A stretch of 64,000 bases of DNA from Nematopogon swammerdamellus (GCA_946902875.1 OX336340.1:1719501-1783500), one strand, 5' to 3'. Counted from the first letter of the stretch, positions 11,581 to 22,634 are shown. The notes: generated by a model not told the origin, from the letters alone. Translations and numbers: made by a program.

Positions 11581-12555
11581 ATACGATATATATTTTCCCA
11601 GCACTGCCCATCTCATCTGTAGTGTTAGTTCATTCCCAATGACACCTGATGGATAGTCTCTTAGCGCAGGCGGCGGCGCCAGAGTGAGCGATGATCCATG
11701 CACAGCCCAGCTGCAAGTTGGATTGGAGAATACCCTCAGGACGTCGACCAATCAACTGCTCCGATTGATCTGTTACTCAGGAGACGACAGTTTTAATTGA
11801 ACGAGAGATTGTCTGTAATCCTTCTCTTGAGTTGTTTGGAAGAAACTAAGTTTTCGTGAAGACGTGTATGGGGGATAATTACATGGATATACAGGTTGAT
11901 ACATTTTAATTAGATAGTACTTTTTTTTTAGTTTCACCGAAGACGCATTCCAATATGAAATTGATTGTTTTTACCCTTTACAACTTTTTAAAATAAGTAT
12001 CAATTTTTTCACTTTCTTCGTCCAAAATTCCTGAATGTTTGACGTTTGTGATGTTTAAAAAAGAAAATAATAAATACACATTTCTGTTTTACATACAGAA
12101 TCTGTTTTCCAGGAGAAAGAGGGCATACGCGCCAACCAAAATGTAACGTGCATACCTGGAGACATATAATTTTTTTTTCTTTTTTTATTTTACAAAAAAT
12201 TATAAACATTAAACAGAATACATACTTGGCATTTATTAACGTTAATTATGAAATTTTACATCAGTCATACATAACTTAAATAAATTTAAACATTTAAATA
12301 AACAAATTAATTACAATAATAGTATTACATGATTAATATAAAACATAGATAAGTAAAAAATTTAAACAAAGACATTTTTGTTTATTTTATAAAAAAATCT
12401 AATAAAATAGTATACAAACCACTAAAAAACTAAATACAAAGGAATCATATCAATAGAATTATCATCAATTACAAATTTCGAAAATCATCAATAACAACAT
12501 AAAAAAATACAAACAAAAGCTAGTGACATGATCTCGATGCTATAGCTACTGACCA
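11581..12555. other. Intergenic, AT-rich, nothing recognised
   Basis: Mixed unique sequence to about 11880 followed by strongly AT-rich DNA. No gene or clear repeat seen. Confidence 0.4.
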
Positions 12556-12836
12556 CAAGTCGTCCCCACGCCCCAAGTGTCAACCTACAAGTTCCACGTC
12601 CCAAGTTCCTCGTGCCAAGTTTCCAAGTCCCTCGTTCCACGTCCAAATTTCCACGTCCCAAGTTCCAAGCTCCACGCTCTACGTCCTAATTTCCACGTAC
12701 CAAGTTCCACGTTCCAAGTTACAAGCTCCACGCTCTACGTCCCAAATTCAAGTACCAAGTTCCACGTTCCAAGTTCCACGTTCCAAGTTCCACGTCCCAA
12801 GTTCCAAGCACCACACTCCACGTCCCAAGTCCCATA
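12556..12836. repeat. Degenerate 11-13-bp tandem repeat (CCAAGTTCCACGT)
   Basis: About 20 units of the type CCAAGTTCCACGT, with some units grouped into larger ones containing CACGCTCTACGTC. One frame is open for 86 codons (HVPSS/FQVPSS-rich), a by-product of the repeat. Confidence 0.8.
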
Positions 12837-12959
12837 ATTACAACGTCACTCCGCACGAGACGTGAAGGATTCGATTAACTGCTGCGTCCCAGGAGACGGC
12901 CCTCCGACGCGACGGACGATTGACAAATTCTTCCCTAATAACGCCTTTTTTATAGAAAT

Positions 12960-13132
12960 ACGGAACAAGATTTGCTCTGATCTCGAAAGTCATTTGTCTT
13001 GTAACGGTATGTAAGTGCTTTTCTGTGATATTTACTTGTATTTGGGATAAGTAGGCATCTGTGCCTTTCTTGTGCATTTCAGTGCCTATAGGCATTAAGT
13101 CCGCCTTTTTATGTAATTATTGCACAAAGCAT
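12960..13132 (+). mobile_element. LINE 3' UTR fragment
   Basis: Ends CCTATAGGCATTAAGTCC GCCTTTTT and a TTGCAC poly-A-signal-like end; the same GCCNNNAGGCATTAAG motif closes the LINE at 11160 and a copy at 31430. Confidence 0.5.
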
Positions 13133-13274
13133 GAAGCAGGACGTTCCTACAAGGATTAAATAGTTTCAATGGTTGCTACGCAACTCGAATAATTTATCAC
13201 CCAATTGAAATTATACAATACGATGAATAAAAAAATAATAATTGATATTTCATAGAACCAACTACAAGACATTT

Positions 13275-13430
13275 GTTTGTTTTTATGGAAACTGGCACGG
13301 TTGGCTACATCACCTACAACATCCGTGATGTCAGCCCATAGCACCGGGTGAACTAGGTGCCATGTCAGTGTTTTCCTTCATTTCATGTAGACTACTCTGG
13401 ACAGGCAACCCGACTACACAAATTTCGATC
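13275..13430 (-). mobile_element. SINE-A 3' fragment
   Basis: TATGGAAACTGGCACGGTTG through CCATGTCAGTGTTTTCC match the 3' body of SINE-A on the minus strand; the rest is missing. Confidence 0.75.
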
Positions 13431-13650
13431 AACTTTCATTGTTATTTCCTTAGTTTTTCGTAGTCAGGTTTTACATTAAAAAAAATTAACATTTACCAAT
13501 TTTAACCATTTTTAATGTTGACCAAAATTTCCACCCCCACTCGCTCAGAAGAGCGCGACTAAACGTTACCACGTGGCTCTTATCAATTAGACAGGATATA
13601 CATTAGGACATATTTATTTGTAGCGCCTGATAAAATAATTAGTGGCACGT

Positions 13651-13686
13651 GACCGGGGGTTTATCTGTGCCCAGTCACGTGTTGCA
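13651..13686. promoter_or_regulatory. Paired CACGTG inverted repeat
   Basis: GGCACGTGAC and GTCACGTGTT flank a short spacer, giving an imperfect dyad with two CACGTG E-boxes. No adjacent gene, so function is unknown. Confidence 0.25.
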
Positions 13687-13844
13687 CCGGAGCTTTAGAG
13701 TGTGTGTGAGGATATTTGAGGGTGTATGAGTGGTTGTAGAAATAAAATTGATGTTCTCGTTATGAAAACACATTGCAAGATATTTTTATGTAATTAAATA
13801 AAAATATATATATATAGTTATAAATATTAGCTGGCTTTATATTA

Positions 13845-14100
13845 TCAATACTAATAATAAATCTGTAAGGTATGGTCATGGAGTAAGTTACTTTTTTAAA
13901 AAGATACTGCGTGTGTAGACTGTATGTATGATACTAAAACTAAATTAAAGATGTTTAGAAATCTTTTCTGTATGCATGTATGTATACGTATGTTCCTCCA
14001 TAACTCTTAAACCGATAATCCGAATTAGATGAAACTTAGTACAAGTACATTTTACTATACGGGACACAGGATAGATATAATCGCTGCCGGGAACTGTAAG
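13845..14100 (+). mobile_element. Helitron-like element, 5' part
   Basis: Starts TCAATACTAATAATAAATCT like the 26067 copy and continues through the GTTCCTCCATAACTCTTAAA block, then diverges after about 14085, losing the 3' hairpin/CTAG end. Confidence 0.6.
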
Positions 14101-14274
14101 TATGTAGGTATATGTGTTAGTTTGTTCCTTCAAAGAGCCTAAAGTATCTCGTAAAGTCAATCGATTTCAAAATAATATGAGGCATTTGTTAGATTTTTAC
14201 ATTACAAATTTGTTCTATATTTCTCTCATGCCCACAAGTTTCTCCACGGTTAAAAATATATAGTATAAAAATAA

Positions 14275-14858
14275 AAATATCGAATTCGGATGATCAGTTT
14301 AAGAGTTATGTAGGAACATACATACATACATACATACAGAAAAATCATAAATTTAGTTTTAGTATCATACATAGAGTCTACAGACGCAGTATCTCATATC
14401 GTAAAACAAAGTAACTTTTTTTTAATGTAATCCTGTATAGGTGGCTGAGTCAGAGGGGCCAAAGCACATGCTCTGACTAGCCAATATCACCTCCGAGAAG
14501 GTAGGTGCCATACCGGAGACTTCCCTAGATTGCTGGCTATACTGGACTAGAGGAGAACACAACCGAGGTGGCTATGCGGCCATCTTACATCCTGTACGGT
14601 GGTACCAACCCTACAATTTGAGCCTACCACCTAGTAAGGGGCAAGAGAAGCGACCTACAGTTTTACACCGGTTCCGAACGGTGAAGCAGCAGGTGAAGGT
14701 ATGCACGTAAATTTTTTCGTCAGAAAAAACTCATTGGTACACGCCGACCGGATTCGAACCTCGGACCTCCCGCACGAGAAGCCGACGCCCAAACCACTCG
14801 GCCACCCGCCGCTTACTCGCTGACCATCCCTTACAGATTTATTATTAGTATTGATGAT
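14275..14858 (-). mobile_element. Helitron-like element split by a SINE
   Basis: In minus orientation the 5' end (TCATCAATACTAATAATAAA, reading from 14858) and the interior (TTTCTGTATGTATG, CATAACTCTTAAAC, near 14290-14423) belong to one element. It is interrupted by a full SINE-B at 14424-14818. It faces the plus-strand copy at 13845. Confidence 0.65.
14424..14818 (-). mobile_element. SINE-B, full length, nested in a Helitron
   Basis: The reverse complement begins GCGGCGGGTGGCCGAGTGG, a tRNA-Ser/Leu-like A-box region, has the B box GGTTCGAATCC near 14750-14760, then the central domain (CTTACTAGGTGGTAGG) and a 3' end GGATTACA plus poly(A). Length of about 395 bp agrees with copies at 51367-51768 and 59539-59938. 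Being RNA polymerase III-transcribed and LINE-mobilised is inferred from this structure. Confidence 0.8.
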
Positions 14859-16500
14859 TGATGATTGATTGATGATTGATTTGTTAGTTATATATTACAG
14901 ACATTTTACAAATCAACAATTAGGTACTTTGTAAGCCAATAATAAAATTTCGCATTTTAATAGACAAAAACCACTTTTATTTACGAAATATTGAAAAACT
15001 GATTTTTTTAATAGCTAACGTAGTATGTGTGTGGTGGTGTATGTATTTTCGTTTCATTCAGATTTTAGATCTGACTTTTGAGACCTCAGAGTGTGACATG
15101 GACTTTTTTTTACCCGACTATTTACTCCTAAATAATTAAACAATTTTACAAGAAGACAAGATTCTTTCCTAAACCATTACAGCACTCTTTTTAATGACCG
15201 AACCACTCTTTTTGCTCCCACTCTCCATTTCTGCCCTCAAAATATCTTCCTATGATTAATGGACTCTGGGTGAAGTATTAAAATTGTATTAAAAATCCGC
15301 AGACCAAACGCCATTACCGTCCACCCGGCGAAATATATGGAACAGCTTTTCATTGAGAGAGAACGAATGGCGAAAAAAAAAATGGCGCAAAACTGACAAA
15401 TGGCTTTCCTTTAACTTCTGCGCCCATCTTATTATCGTTAGCCTGTTCGGTTAGAGCGCTCGCACACTACACTTATTGGGAGTCGGAAAATATTGTCCGA
15501 CGAATCTTATTATCTACCTACTAGTTGTTCCGCGCCTTCCCCTCCCAGCAAAATATCTTATAATGTACCATTATATGTGTGTAAGAAAAGTAAGTTAAAT
15601 ACTTACATTTTACGTTACGCTATACAAGTTTGTGTAAATAAATTCATACGGAGCGTACCTATTTATACCAAGAGCGTATTTGGGTGAATCAACTTTTTCT
15701 TGTAACGTAAAAACCAGCTGCAAAGTCAAATAAAAAAAAAAAGTTTATTACAATTTATTACTTAGTTGAAAAACAATAAGTATAAAATACTTAGTTTGAT
15801 AGGCAATTGAAATAAAAGTAGAGAACTATTTAAAATAAAACATTAACCAAATTTTTAGGGGTGACCCAGGGGACAATTTTGTCCCCAGTTTTGTATGGAA
15901 AAAAGGGGTTGTCCCCAGGGTAACCAATATTTTTTTTTAAATTACTCAAAATTCTTTGTGCAGTTTCTTTCTTATTAATCAATTACTTATCTGAGAGTTG
16001 CTGTAACTATTAAAATAAGGTGAATTTATCAATATAATATCCTGTTTTCAGACAGATAACAAAAACAAGAAAAAGTTGATTCACCTATTTATTCATACGT
16101 AACGGTAAAAAACGTCGTTGTCTAATTTATTAACACGCTCTGCCGAGTACTCTTCGGCACAACCACACCAATAGGTTTTCATAAAACAAATTTAAGTAAG
16201 TAACTACATGCTATACATACGAATTTATCAAATATAATTATAATCCTTGCGCAAGACAAACCTGTATCATCGTGCATCAAACTGCTTAGATGGATTCGAG
16301 TTCAGACAGTGTGCACCGCTCTTAACCGAACGCTTATTTAAAGCCAATCGTTGCTCAAGCCACTATCTACTTTATTTCCTACCACATAGAATCAAATTCT
16401 CGAAGCTCGCTGTTAAGTTCAGATCATCAATTTTGATAAATGTAAAATGTACTTTATTAAAAAGGCACGAGGGTTGTTTATTCATTGACAATAGCATCGG
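14859..16500. other. Low-repeat flank upstream of the zinc-finger gene
   Basis: Mostly single-copy-looking DNA, with no strong gene. A short dyad GGGGACAATTTTGTCCCC lies at about 15873-15890, with further GTCCCC nearby. Open frames at 15493-15687 and 16247-16516 show no domain. Regulatory content is possible but unproven. Confidence 0.35.
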
Positions 16501-17165
16501 ACAAGATTCTAGCTAGCTAAGAAGCGTCTGTGCTAATAGCATTACCCGCAATCTCGCCAATACACACTTCTAGCTGTAGGGAGGTCTAGGGGGTTGAGGG
16601 TCGAAGGGGGCGGAGGCGGTGGCGATACCGCGAGGGGGAACATATCGCGCTTCTAGGCCACGAATAAAACATATTTATTATCATCATTATGGAGATGAAA
16701 CTGATCGAGATTGGGCTGTAAATTTATTTTTTGCGAGCGTTAGGGTAGATTGTGATTGCACCCTTCAAGATTAGCTGATGTCTGTAAGTTGTGGTGATTT
16801 TGATATGTTTTTTGTTTACTAACAAATTCAAGATTTCTTCAATATAAGTCGTAAATAACTAAATCCCATGAAATACGTACAACTAATAAAAATACATATC
16901 GTATATACACGTTGGAAAAATTGTAAAAATGAGTTTCAGTGATATTCCTAAAACCGCGTACAGTACAGGTATAAAATCCTCTTATCTGCGATTACCTGCT
17001 CGTAACATAAAGCGATACCTTTCATTTTCCTACTGACGGTACCGCGAAAACGATACCCTCTCGATTCGCGGGTAGTCATTATAACCGAGCGCGGCGTGAT
17101 TGAGCGCCCCCACCCTGTCGCTCACAAAACCGTAGCAGCGTGCTCGTCGCACCATTGAATCTGTT

Positions 17166-17317
17166 ATTGGCCCGGGCGAAGCCGCTCGCGCCTCCCGCAC
17201 GCTCCCCATTGGCTCCCGAGCGCGACACGCCCCGCGCCAGCTTCTCGCAATCGACGGAGGGTGAGTTCGGATACCACTTTATATAAACCTGTTCCACCCT
17301 TATGTCGAGATCACATT
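17166..17317 (+). promoter_or_regulatory. Core promoter of the zinc-finger gene
   Basis: Inverted CCAAT boxes (ATTGG) sit at 17166-17170 and 17208-17212. A TATA box TATATAAA is at 17280-17287. An initiator-like TCACATT at 17311-17317 lies about 31 bp downstream of the TATA start, the normal metazoan spacing. The region 17080-17360 is GC-rich. The predicted 5' UTR is about 120 nt. Transcription start is inferred, not measured. Confidence 0.65.
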
Positions 17318-17433
17318 CGCGACACGACAGCCGACCCGGCCGCACGGCTAACGCGCCCCCACTCCGCGACGAGTTACCGAGAAACTTTGACACTTACACA
17401 AACTAACCAAGTGATCGGGTTGATGAAGATAAA

Positions 17434-18987
17434 ATGACAATGGACGTTCAGAAGTATCATAGCTACGAGGAATCCTCTCCCGACTCGAAGGGGACCAACT
17501 TGTGTATCGAGAGTGCGCGGACGAGACATTCGCCGAAAACAGACATGCAGTTCGGCGCTAGCCAGATCAGCAAGCCCTCCAAGCGCTCCTTCGACGTCGC
17601 CTTCCTCATGATGCCCGACGAAAAGTTTCGACAGAAGCAGACCGAGAAGCAGCTGCGCGTGTCGAAACAGCTGTTCGCCAACCAGGAGTGGGAGCCGCAG
17701 TCGACAAAGAAGACTCCCGACTTGATTCAGTCCGAATACGGCAGCAGCGAAAGCCTCGTGGAAGTGAAGAACTCCGATAATTCCGAGAAGTGCTACGAAG
17801 ACAGACTCCGCCTCAACAACAACATGTCGCCCGGCTTTGGGTCGGAAATCAACATAGACGTCGGCACCGACGAGTACCCTAGCGGCAAGGCCATCTACTG
17901 CAGCGACTCCGAGGCGTCGGACCGCTCCCGCAGCCGCCCCGACTCCAACGAGAGCGCCGCACGCCCTCCCAAGTTCTTGCCGGAGTCACCTTACAAGAAC
18001 AAGGTATTCGACGACCCAACCATCATCAGCATGCAGTCCCGCGCCAGATTTGACCAGCTCAACAGGTACCACTGCTTTGACAAACTGCAGGACATAACGC
18101 CTAAAAGTGCTTTCACAAAAGTTACGAACGCCTCCAGCTACACCTTGGCGTCTTCGCCGAATCCCTCAATGAGCCCCGACAATCTTCTATATCAAAATTC
18201 GATTAGCCCACCGCTGACGGCGTCGAGTCCACCGCGAGCAACTTTCAACAAGAACTCTGCATTTAACACGCTGCTATCTCCGAACCACCCACTCCTGAAC
18301 GGCAACCCATTCTTCAAGTCGCACAGCCTACAAAACCACTCGCAAAACTATATCGAATCCGCTCAAGCGAATCAAATGAATCGGGCGAGCGGCGCTTTTA
18401 ACAAGTCAATGGATTATCATCACGAGAAACACAGCGAATCCGGAAAGCATGGGATGTCACATGGAAGCAAATTCAACAACATGCTACCGTTCCGGCCGGA
18501 TATTCCGGCCTACCTTCAGGCCGGCTCGTCTTATCCTTTCGCTGTGCAGAATTTCCAGTCACCGAACGCGGATTTCATGAAATTTTCCGTGCCGCCCAGA
18601 GAGCCGATCAACCCGCTGATAGCGAACCCGGCGGCGGCGATCCTCAGCACCCTGTTGCCGCCGACGCTAGCGGCTTTCTCGCTGCCGGCGCAGAACGTGT
18701 GCGCCAAGTGCAACATCAGTTTTCGGATGACGTCCGACCTGGTCTATCACATGCGGACGCACCACAAGAGCGAGGTGTCGGCGGATCCAGGGCGGCGCAA
18801 GAGGGAGGAAAAGCTCAAATGTCCGGTTTGCGCTGAATCCTTCCGGGAGCGGCACCACCTCACGCGCCACATGACCGCACATCAGGATAAGGAGGGCGAC
18901 TTGGATGACCATCCCCACGCATCACAGAGCTACAGCAAAAACAAGAGTAAACAGTTTTACAACGGCGGATCATCTATACATAAGTAA
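17434..18987 (+). CDS. Two-finger C2H2 zinc-finger protein, PRDM8/ZNF488-like
   Basis: Predicted nuclear DNA-binding transcription regulator of 517 residues. Two C2H2 fingers lie near the C-terminus: C423-x2-C426-x12-H439-x3-H443 and C463-x2-C466-x12-H480-x3-H484. The first includes CNISFRMTSDLVYHMRTHH, the linker REEKLKCPVC, and the second SFRERHHLTRHM; this pairing and linker closely resemble the terminal fingers of vertebrate PRDM8 and ZNF488. No PR/SET domain is visible, unlike PRDM8 and like ZNF488. Residues 50-62 (KRSFDVAFLMMPD) look like a short conserved motif of unknown role; residues 150-420 are Ser/Pro/Asn-rich and probably disordered. The first ATG has an AAA context and an in-frame TAA at 17404-17406 precedes it, so the N-terminus is secure. 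The CDS is GC-rich against AT-rich surroundings and has no intron. Family PRDM proteins act as repressors in neural and other development; that role here is inference. Confidence 0.9.
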   Translation: MTMDVQKYHSYEESSPDSKGTNLCIESARTRHSPKTDMQFGASQISKPSKRSFDVAFLMMPDEKFRQKQTEKQLRVSKQLFANQEWEPQSTKKTPDLIQSEYGSSESLVEVKNSDNSEKCYEDRLRLNNNMSPGFGSEINIDVGTDEYPSGKAIYCSDSEASDRSRSRPDSNESAARPPKFLPESPYKNKVFDDPTIISMQSRARFDQLNRYHCFDKLQDITPKSAFTKVTNASSYTLASSPNPSMSPDNLLYQNSISPPLTASSPPRATFNKNSAFNTLLSPNHPLLNGNPFFKSHSLQNHSQNYIESAQANQMNRASGAFNKSMDYHHEKHSESGKHGMSHGSKFNNMLPFRPDIPAYLQAGSSYPFAVQNFQSPNADFMKFSVPPREPINPLIANPAAAILSTLLPPTLAAFSLPAQNVCAKCNISFRMTSDLVYHMRTHHKSEVSADPGRRKREEKLKCPVCAESFRERHHLTRHMTAHQDKEGDLDDHPHASQSYSKNKSKQFYNGGSSIHK

Positions 18988-19225
18988 TCATGTTCTATCG
19001 AAAATGTTATAGGAAGCTATACTTAATGTGTAACCTTTTGTGAACGTCGAGCTCAAGGTTATCCTATATCACTAGATTCCAGATGTCTATTATTTGAATT
19101 TGTGATTCGAGTCGATTTCTCTTTGTTAAATTTGATATATTGTTAAAACATTATGTGCAATATTAGTCCTAATGTGTATCTATCTATGTAATTGTGTAAA
19201 TAAAATGTTAAAATCTTATTATAGC
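18988..19225 (+). promoter_or_regulatory. 3' UTR with poly(A) signal and Pumilio-type site
   Basis: The AT-rich 3' UTR ends with AATAAA at 19199-19204. It overlaps TGTAAATA (19195-19202), the consensus for PUF/Pumilio binding in RNA. Cleavage is expected about 15-25 bp further on. No other gene competes for the signal. Confidence 0.65.
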
Positions 19226-19944
19226 GACAATTCAAATCAGTATGGTGATTTTATTTAAAAATACTTATGAATAGGATTTAACATTAACGATTTTTTTTTT
19301 ATTGAAAGCGCGACTTGTTACACCGATCCACGCATGAAGTGTTTAACGACGCCCGTAGACATCCGGTCGTATACGGCGGTTGCGAATGCCATGTCCGCCT
19401 GACAGGTTTCACACACTATTATTATTGATTTAGTACAGGTACATTAGCAGTTTTAAGCTGATGTGTGTACTTTGTAGGTTGAATGATGCACTTGCGTTTA
19501 TTTAAAAAAATCTATTGTTTATGGCATAATTTCGTTCATAGTCAGGTAACCTACACTTGGATACACTTGGTTACGTCGAAAATTCCCCCAGATTTATTTC
19601 AATGAAGAACTGACAATTTTTTTCAAAAGGTGTGTCAATAAATTAGACGACAACGTTTTAGTCCGCCTCATAACCAGGCAGGGCGCCTCTCTGAACGTGG
19701 TTTGGCGAGGAGTGGTGTTATTGGCTGTATCTGATCTTCCGTTGAAGTATTGGGCACAGATTACCGCGCCAGCTGTCTATAAAAATAATTAACTTGCGTT
19801 ATTTTTAAAAGATGTAAGTATGTATTATGACTAATCAGAATTAGGACTTAATCTTGCCAATAATATTTAAATTATCCGACACATTTATTGCAAATTTATC
19901 TTCTTCTTTTTGAGCGATGCATAATATCCAGTCTATTCTTTCGT
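19226..19944. other. Intergenic with repeat debris
   Basis: A LINE-derived piece at about 19500-19630 matches the end of 5850-5960 (GTAGGTAACCTAC type, TCGAAAATTCC). A short repeat at about 19693-19725 (CTGAACGTGGTTTGGCGAGG) recurs near 21507-21530. No gene. Confidence 0.45.
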
Positions 19945-20100
19945 TTATTTTTAACCCCCGACGAAAAAAGAGGGCTGTTATATGTTTAACGTGTGTGTGT
20001 ATTTGTGTCTGTCTGTGGATCTCTCAAACGGATAGACCGATTTGAATGCGGTTTAATGGGGATGGTTTTTGCTTTGTTTGTAATCAACTAATCAAGTTTT

Positions 20101-20492
20101 TTTTTTTTTTTTTTTTTTATGGAAACTGACACGGTTGGCTACATCACCTACAACGTCCGTGATGTCAGCCCATAACACCGGGTGAACTAGGTGCCATGTC
20201 AGTGCTTCCCCCTTTGATCGTGCCGGCTACACTGAACTGGTCGGAAAACACAAACTATTTACATAGCCGTTTTAACCGACGTTTCATTCAGTGCGGTGGT
20301 ACCAACCCGGGCGGGTTAAACCCTACCACCAAGTAATATTAGGAGGGAAGGGACCTACAGTTTTACGAGGAATCCGAACCTCGGTCAGCCTCCAACGGTC
20401 AGCGGTCACCCATCCAAGTACTGACCGCACCCAGCGTTGCTTAACATTCAATAGCGACAGTTGACTGTCTGCACCACTGAGCTATCGAGGCT
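20101..20492 (-). mobile_element. SINE-A, full length
   Basis: On the minus strand the element starts GTCAGCCTCGATAGCTCAGT, which carries a tRNA-like A box. The 5S-rRNA-like segment GTACTTGGATGGGTGACCGC follows, then the central domain, a body ending ACCGTGTCAGTTTCCAT, and poly(A). It is almost identical to the copy at 53747-54129, so the family moved recently. RNA polymerase III transcription is inferred from the tRNA/5S similarity. Confidence 0.85.
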
Positions 20493-20576
20493 GACAAGTA
20501 ATTTAGTAATCAAATAATTAATTATCTTAAAATCTTTTAAATGTTGAACTAAAAGTTAAATTTAAAAAAATTCAAA

Positions 20577-20756
20577 ACCCTGACCCTTAAAATGACAAAA
20601 ATAATTTCCGTTTAATTACTTAAAGGAGTCGGGGGACCGCTAAGTAAATAAAATACAAAATATCAGAGCCGCGCGGGAATTTACTTAGCGGTCCCCCGAT
20701 TCCTTTAAGTACATAAGTAAACGGAAATTAATTTTGTCATATTAAAGGTCTGGGGT
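20577..20756. mobile_element. Palindromic MITE, family P, copy 2
   Basis: Arms of about 58 bp (20593-20650 and 20681-20740) are inverted copies containing TTTCCGTTTA, GGAGTCGGGGGACCGCTAAG and their complements, with a 30-bp centre. No coding content. Confidence 0.75.
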
Positions 20757-21110
20757 TTTTTAGGTTTCCGTATCCCGTACGGAAGCCTATTACTAAGCCT
20801 CCGCCGTCCGTCCATCCGTCTGTCCGCGGGCTGTATGCTTGGACCGTAATACCTAGGTAGCCCGTTGAAATTTTCACAGAATATGTGTTACTATGGCGGA
20901 TATAACAACAAATAAGAAAAATAAGACAATGTTAAAAATTAAGGGAGGCTCCCAAACAAACGTCGGAAAAATCGATTAGTTACACTATTGAATATTAGAT
21001 GGCGCCACAGGCTTTTATACATGGCATTGTTGAACGGCAAAAGATAGGCGGATAATAGCGGATAAATACGGAAACCTCCGTGCGCAAGTAAAACTCGCAC
21101 TTAACAGACT
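20757..21110 (+). mobile_element. Interspersed repeat R, copy 2
   Basis: Shares TATCCCGTACGGAAGC, CACAGAATATGTGTTACTAT and the 3' GCAAGTAAAACTCGCACTTA end with the copy at 6994; it directly follows the family P MITE. Confidence 0.6.
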
Positions 21111-21711
21111 TTTTTAATTTGTAATTTAACTTTTTATTCTACATACATATAAACAATACCACAGAATAGAAAAGAGTACACAATACCCACTAACACATTC
21201 CAATGTCGCCCTCAGTCAACTCTAATAGGTAATGTTTAAAAGAGTATAATATATTGTTTTCTAGTAACGTTACGGCAAATTAAGCGGAAATAAATAAAAA
21301 ATCATAAAATTACATAAACGAAATTTAGATTGGGAAGAGAGAGCATAATGTTTATTTATATATTGTTAAATTTTTTATTACTATAGTTTTATGGCGATTG
21401 TGGTTCCCTAATCCTATAAGCCTGGGTGTCTTCAAACGTCTTATTGTATTAACAAGCTAGACAGCCTGGCAGAACAGTCCGCAAATCTGATGTCATGGCA
21501 CTTAACTGAGCGTGGTTTCGCGAGGAGTGGTGATTTGGCTCTGTCGACTGTATCATTGCTCTCTCGGCACAGCCATCCACGTTGGTTTACATAAGAAAAA
21601 TAAGCAGGTATGGTTAATATTGTATTCTAATAAATAAAAAATAATGTTAAGAAAAAGTTGCTCACCCAAAAAAAAATCTGCCTAGCCAACCAACGGGGAA
21701 CCCTGCAACTA
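21111..21711. other. Intergenic, no gene seen
   Basis: AT-rich DNA with a short duplicated piece near 21507-21530 shared with 19693-19725. Nothing coding recognised. Confidence 0.4.
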
Positions 21712-22047
21712 TACTTGGGACGATGAAAGATGTACCGTGTGGGGCCGGTACTTTAAACGATCACGGTCTCTCCGTGTATGTCGTAAAAGGCGACTAAGGG
21801 ATATGACTCCCTTCTTATATTACTAGGTAGTAGGGTTTAACCCGCCCGGATTGGTACCACTGCACTGAATGAAAGGTCGGTCGAAACGGCTATGTAAATA
21901 GTTTGTGTTTTCCGTCCAGTTCAGGGTTAGCCGGCACGACCGAAGGGAAGCACTGACGTGGTACCAAGTTCACCCGGTGTTATGGGCTGACATCACGGAT
22001 GTTGTAGGTGACCATGTAGCCAACTCCATAAAAAAAATAAAAAAAAT
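21712..22047 (+). mobile_element. SINE-A variant with alternative head
   Basis: The head reads CGTGTGGGGCCGGTACTTTA and TATGTCGTAAAAGGCGACTA instead of the 5S-like sequence, then enters the common body at TATTACTAGGTAGTAGGGTT and ends AGCCAACTCCATAAAAAAA. The same head is present at 45724 (+) and 57560 (-). Confidence 0.75.
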
Positions 22048-22345
22048 ACTTGGGACGATGAAACATGTCCCAATACTTGGGACGATGAACCATGTCCCAA
22101 TACTTGGGACGATGAAACATTTCCTTCTTACCTTACTAGGTGGTAGGGTTCATCCCGCCCGGGTTGGTAACACCGCACTGAATGAAACGTCGTTGGAAAC
22201 GGCTACCTATATAGTAGTTCGTGTTTTTCGTCCAGTTCAGTGTAGCCGGCATGAAAGCACTGTCATGTCACCTAGTTCACTCGGTGTTATGGGCTGACAT
22301 CACGGATGTTGCAGGTGATTTATCCAACCGTGTCAGTTTGCATGA
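22048..22345 (+). mobile_element. SINE-A copy preceded by a triplicated 28-bp unit
   Basis: Three units starting ATACTTGGGACGATGAA (about 22049-22120) precede a further SINE-A body (CTTACTAGGTGGTAGGGTTC to CGTGTCAGTTTGCATG). The same unit start occurs at 21710, so the array looks like a duplication of the insertion flank. Confidence 0.65.
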
Positions 22346-22634
22346 AAAATAATATATTAATTAAAATTTAACTTGCAAAGTTGCAAGTGTTGCAACGTTA
22401 GAATATTTTTTGTCTTATTCTATTTTACGCTTAACTTTCTGCCTTGCTAACGATTTTAGAATTCGACTTGACAGGAGAGCGTGCGGGGTAGCACGGTAGC
22501 CCCAAGCTCGCATGAGTGTGAGCGGACAAATCGGTACACGGCGTATCGAAAGGCTCCGGCGAGGGGTGGACGATAAAGTCGTCAGGGTTAACACAGCCTT
22601 GTGGAGCAATGGGGTTCACTACAGTAATGTAACA

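Noticed and set aside
12577..12837. Repetitive HVPSS protein
   Set aside because: The frame follows a degenerate tandem repeat and has no promoter or conserved domain.
14745..14818. tRNA-Ser/Leu gene on the minus strand
   Set aside because: The same sequence heads SINE-B copies at 51367 and 59539, so it is a SINE promoter.
16247..16516. 89-codon frame upstream of the zinc-finger gene
   Set aside because: No domain, poor start context and no sign of splicing to the gene.
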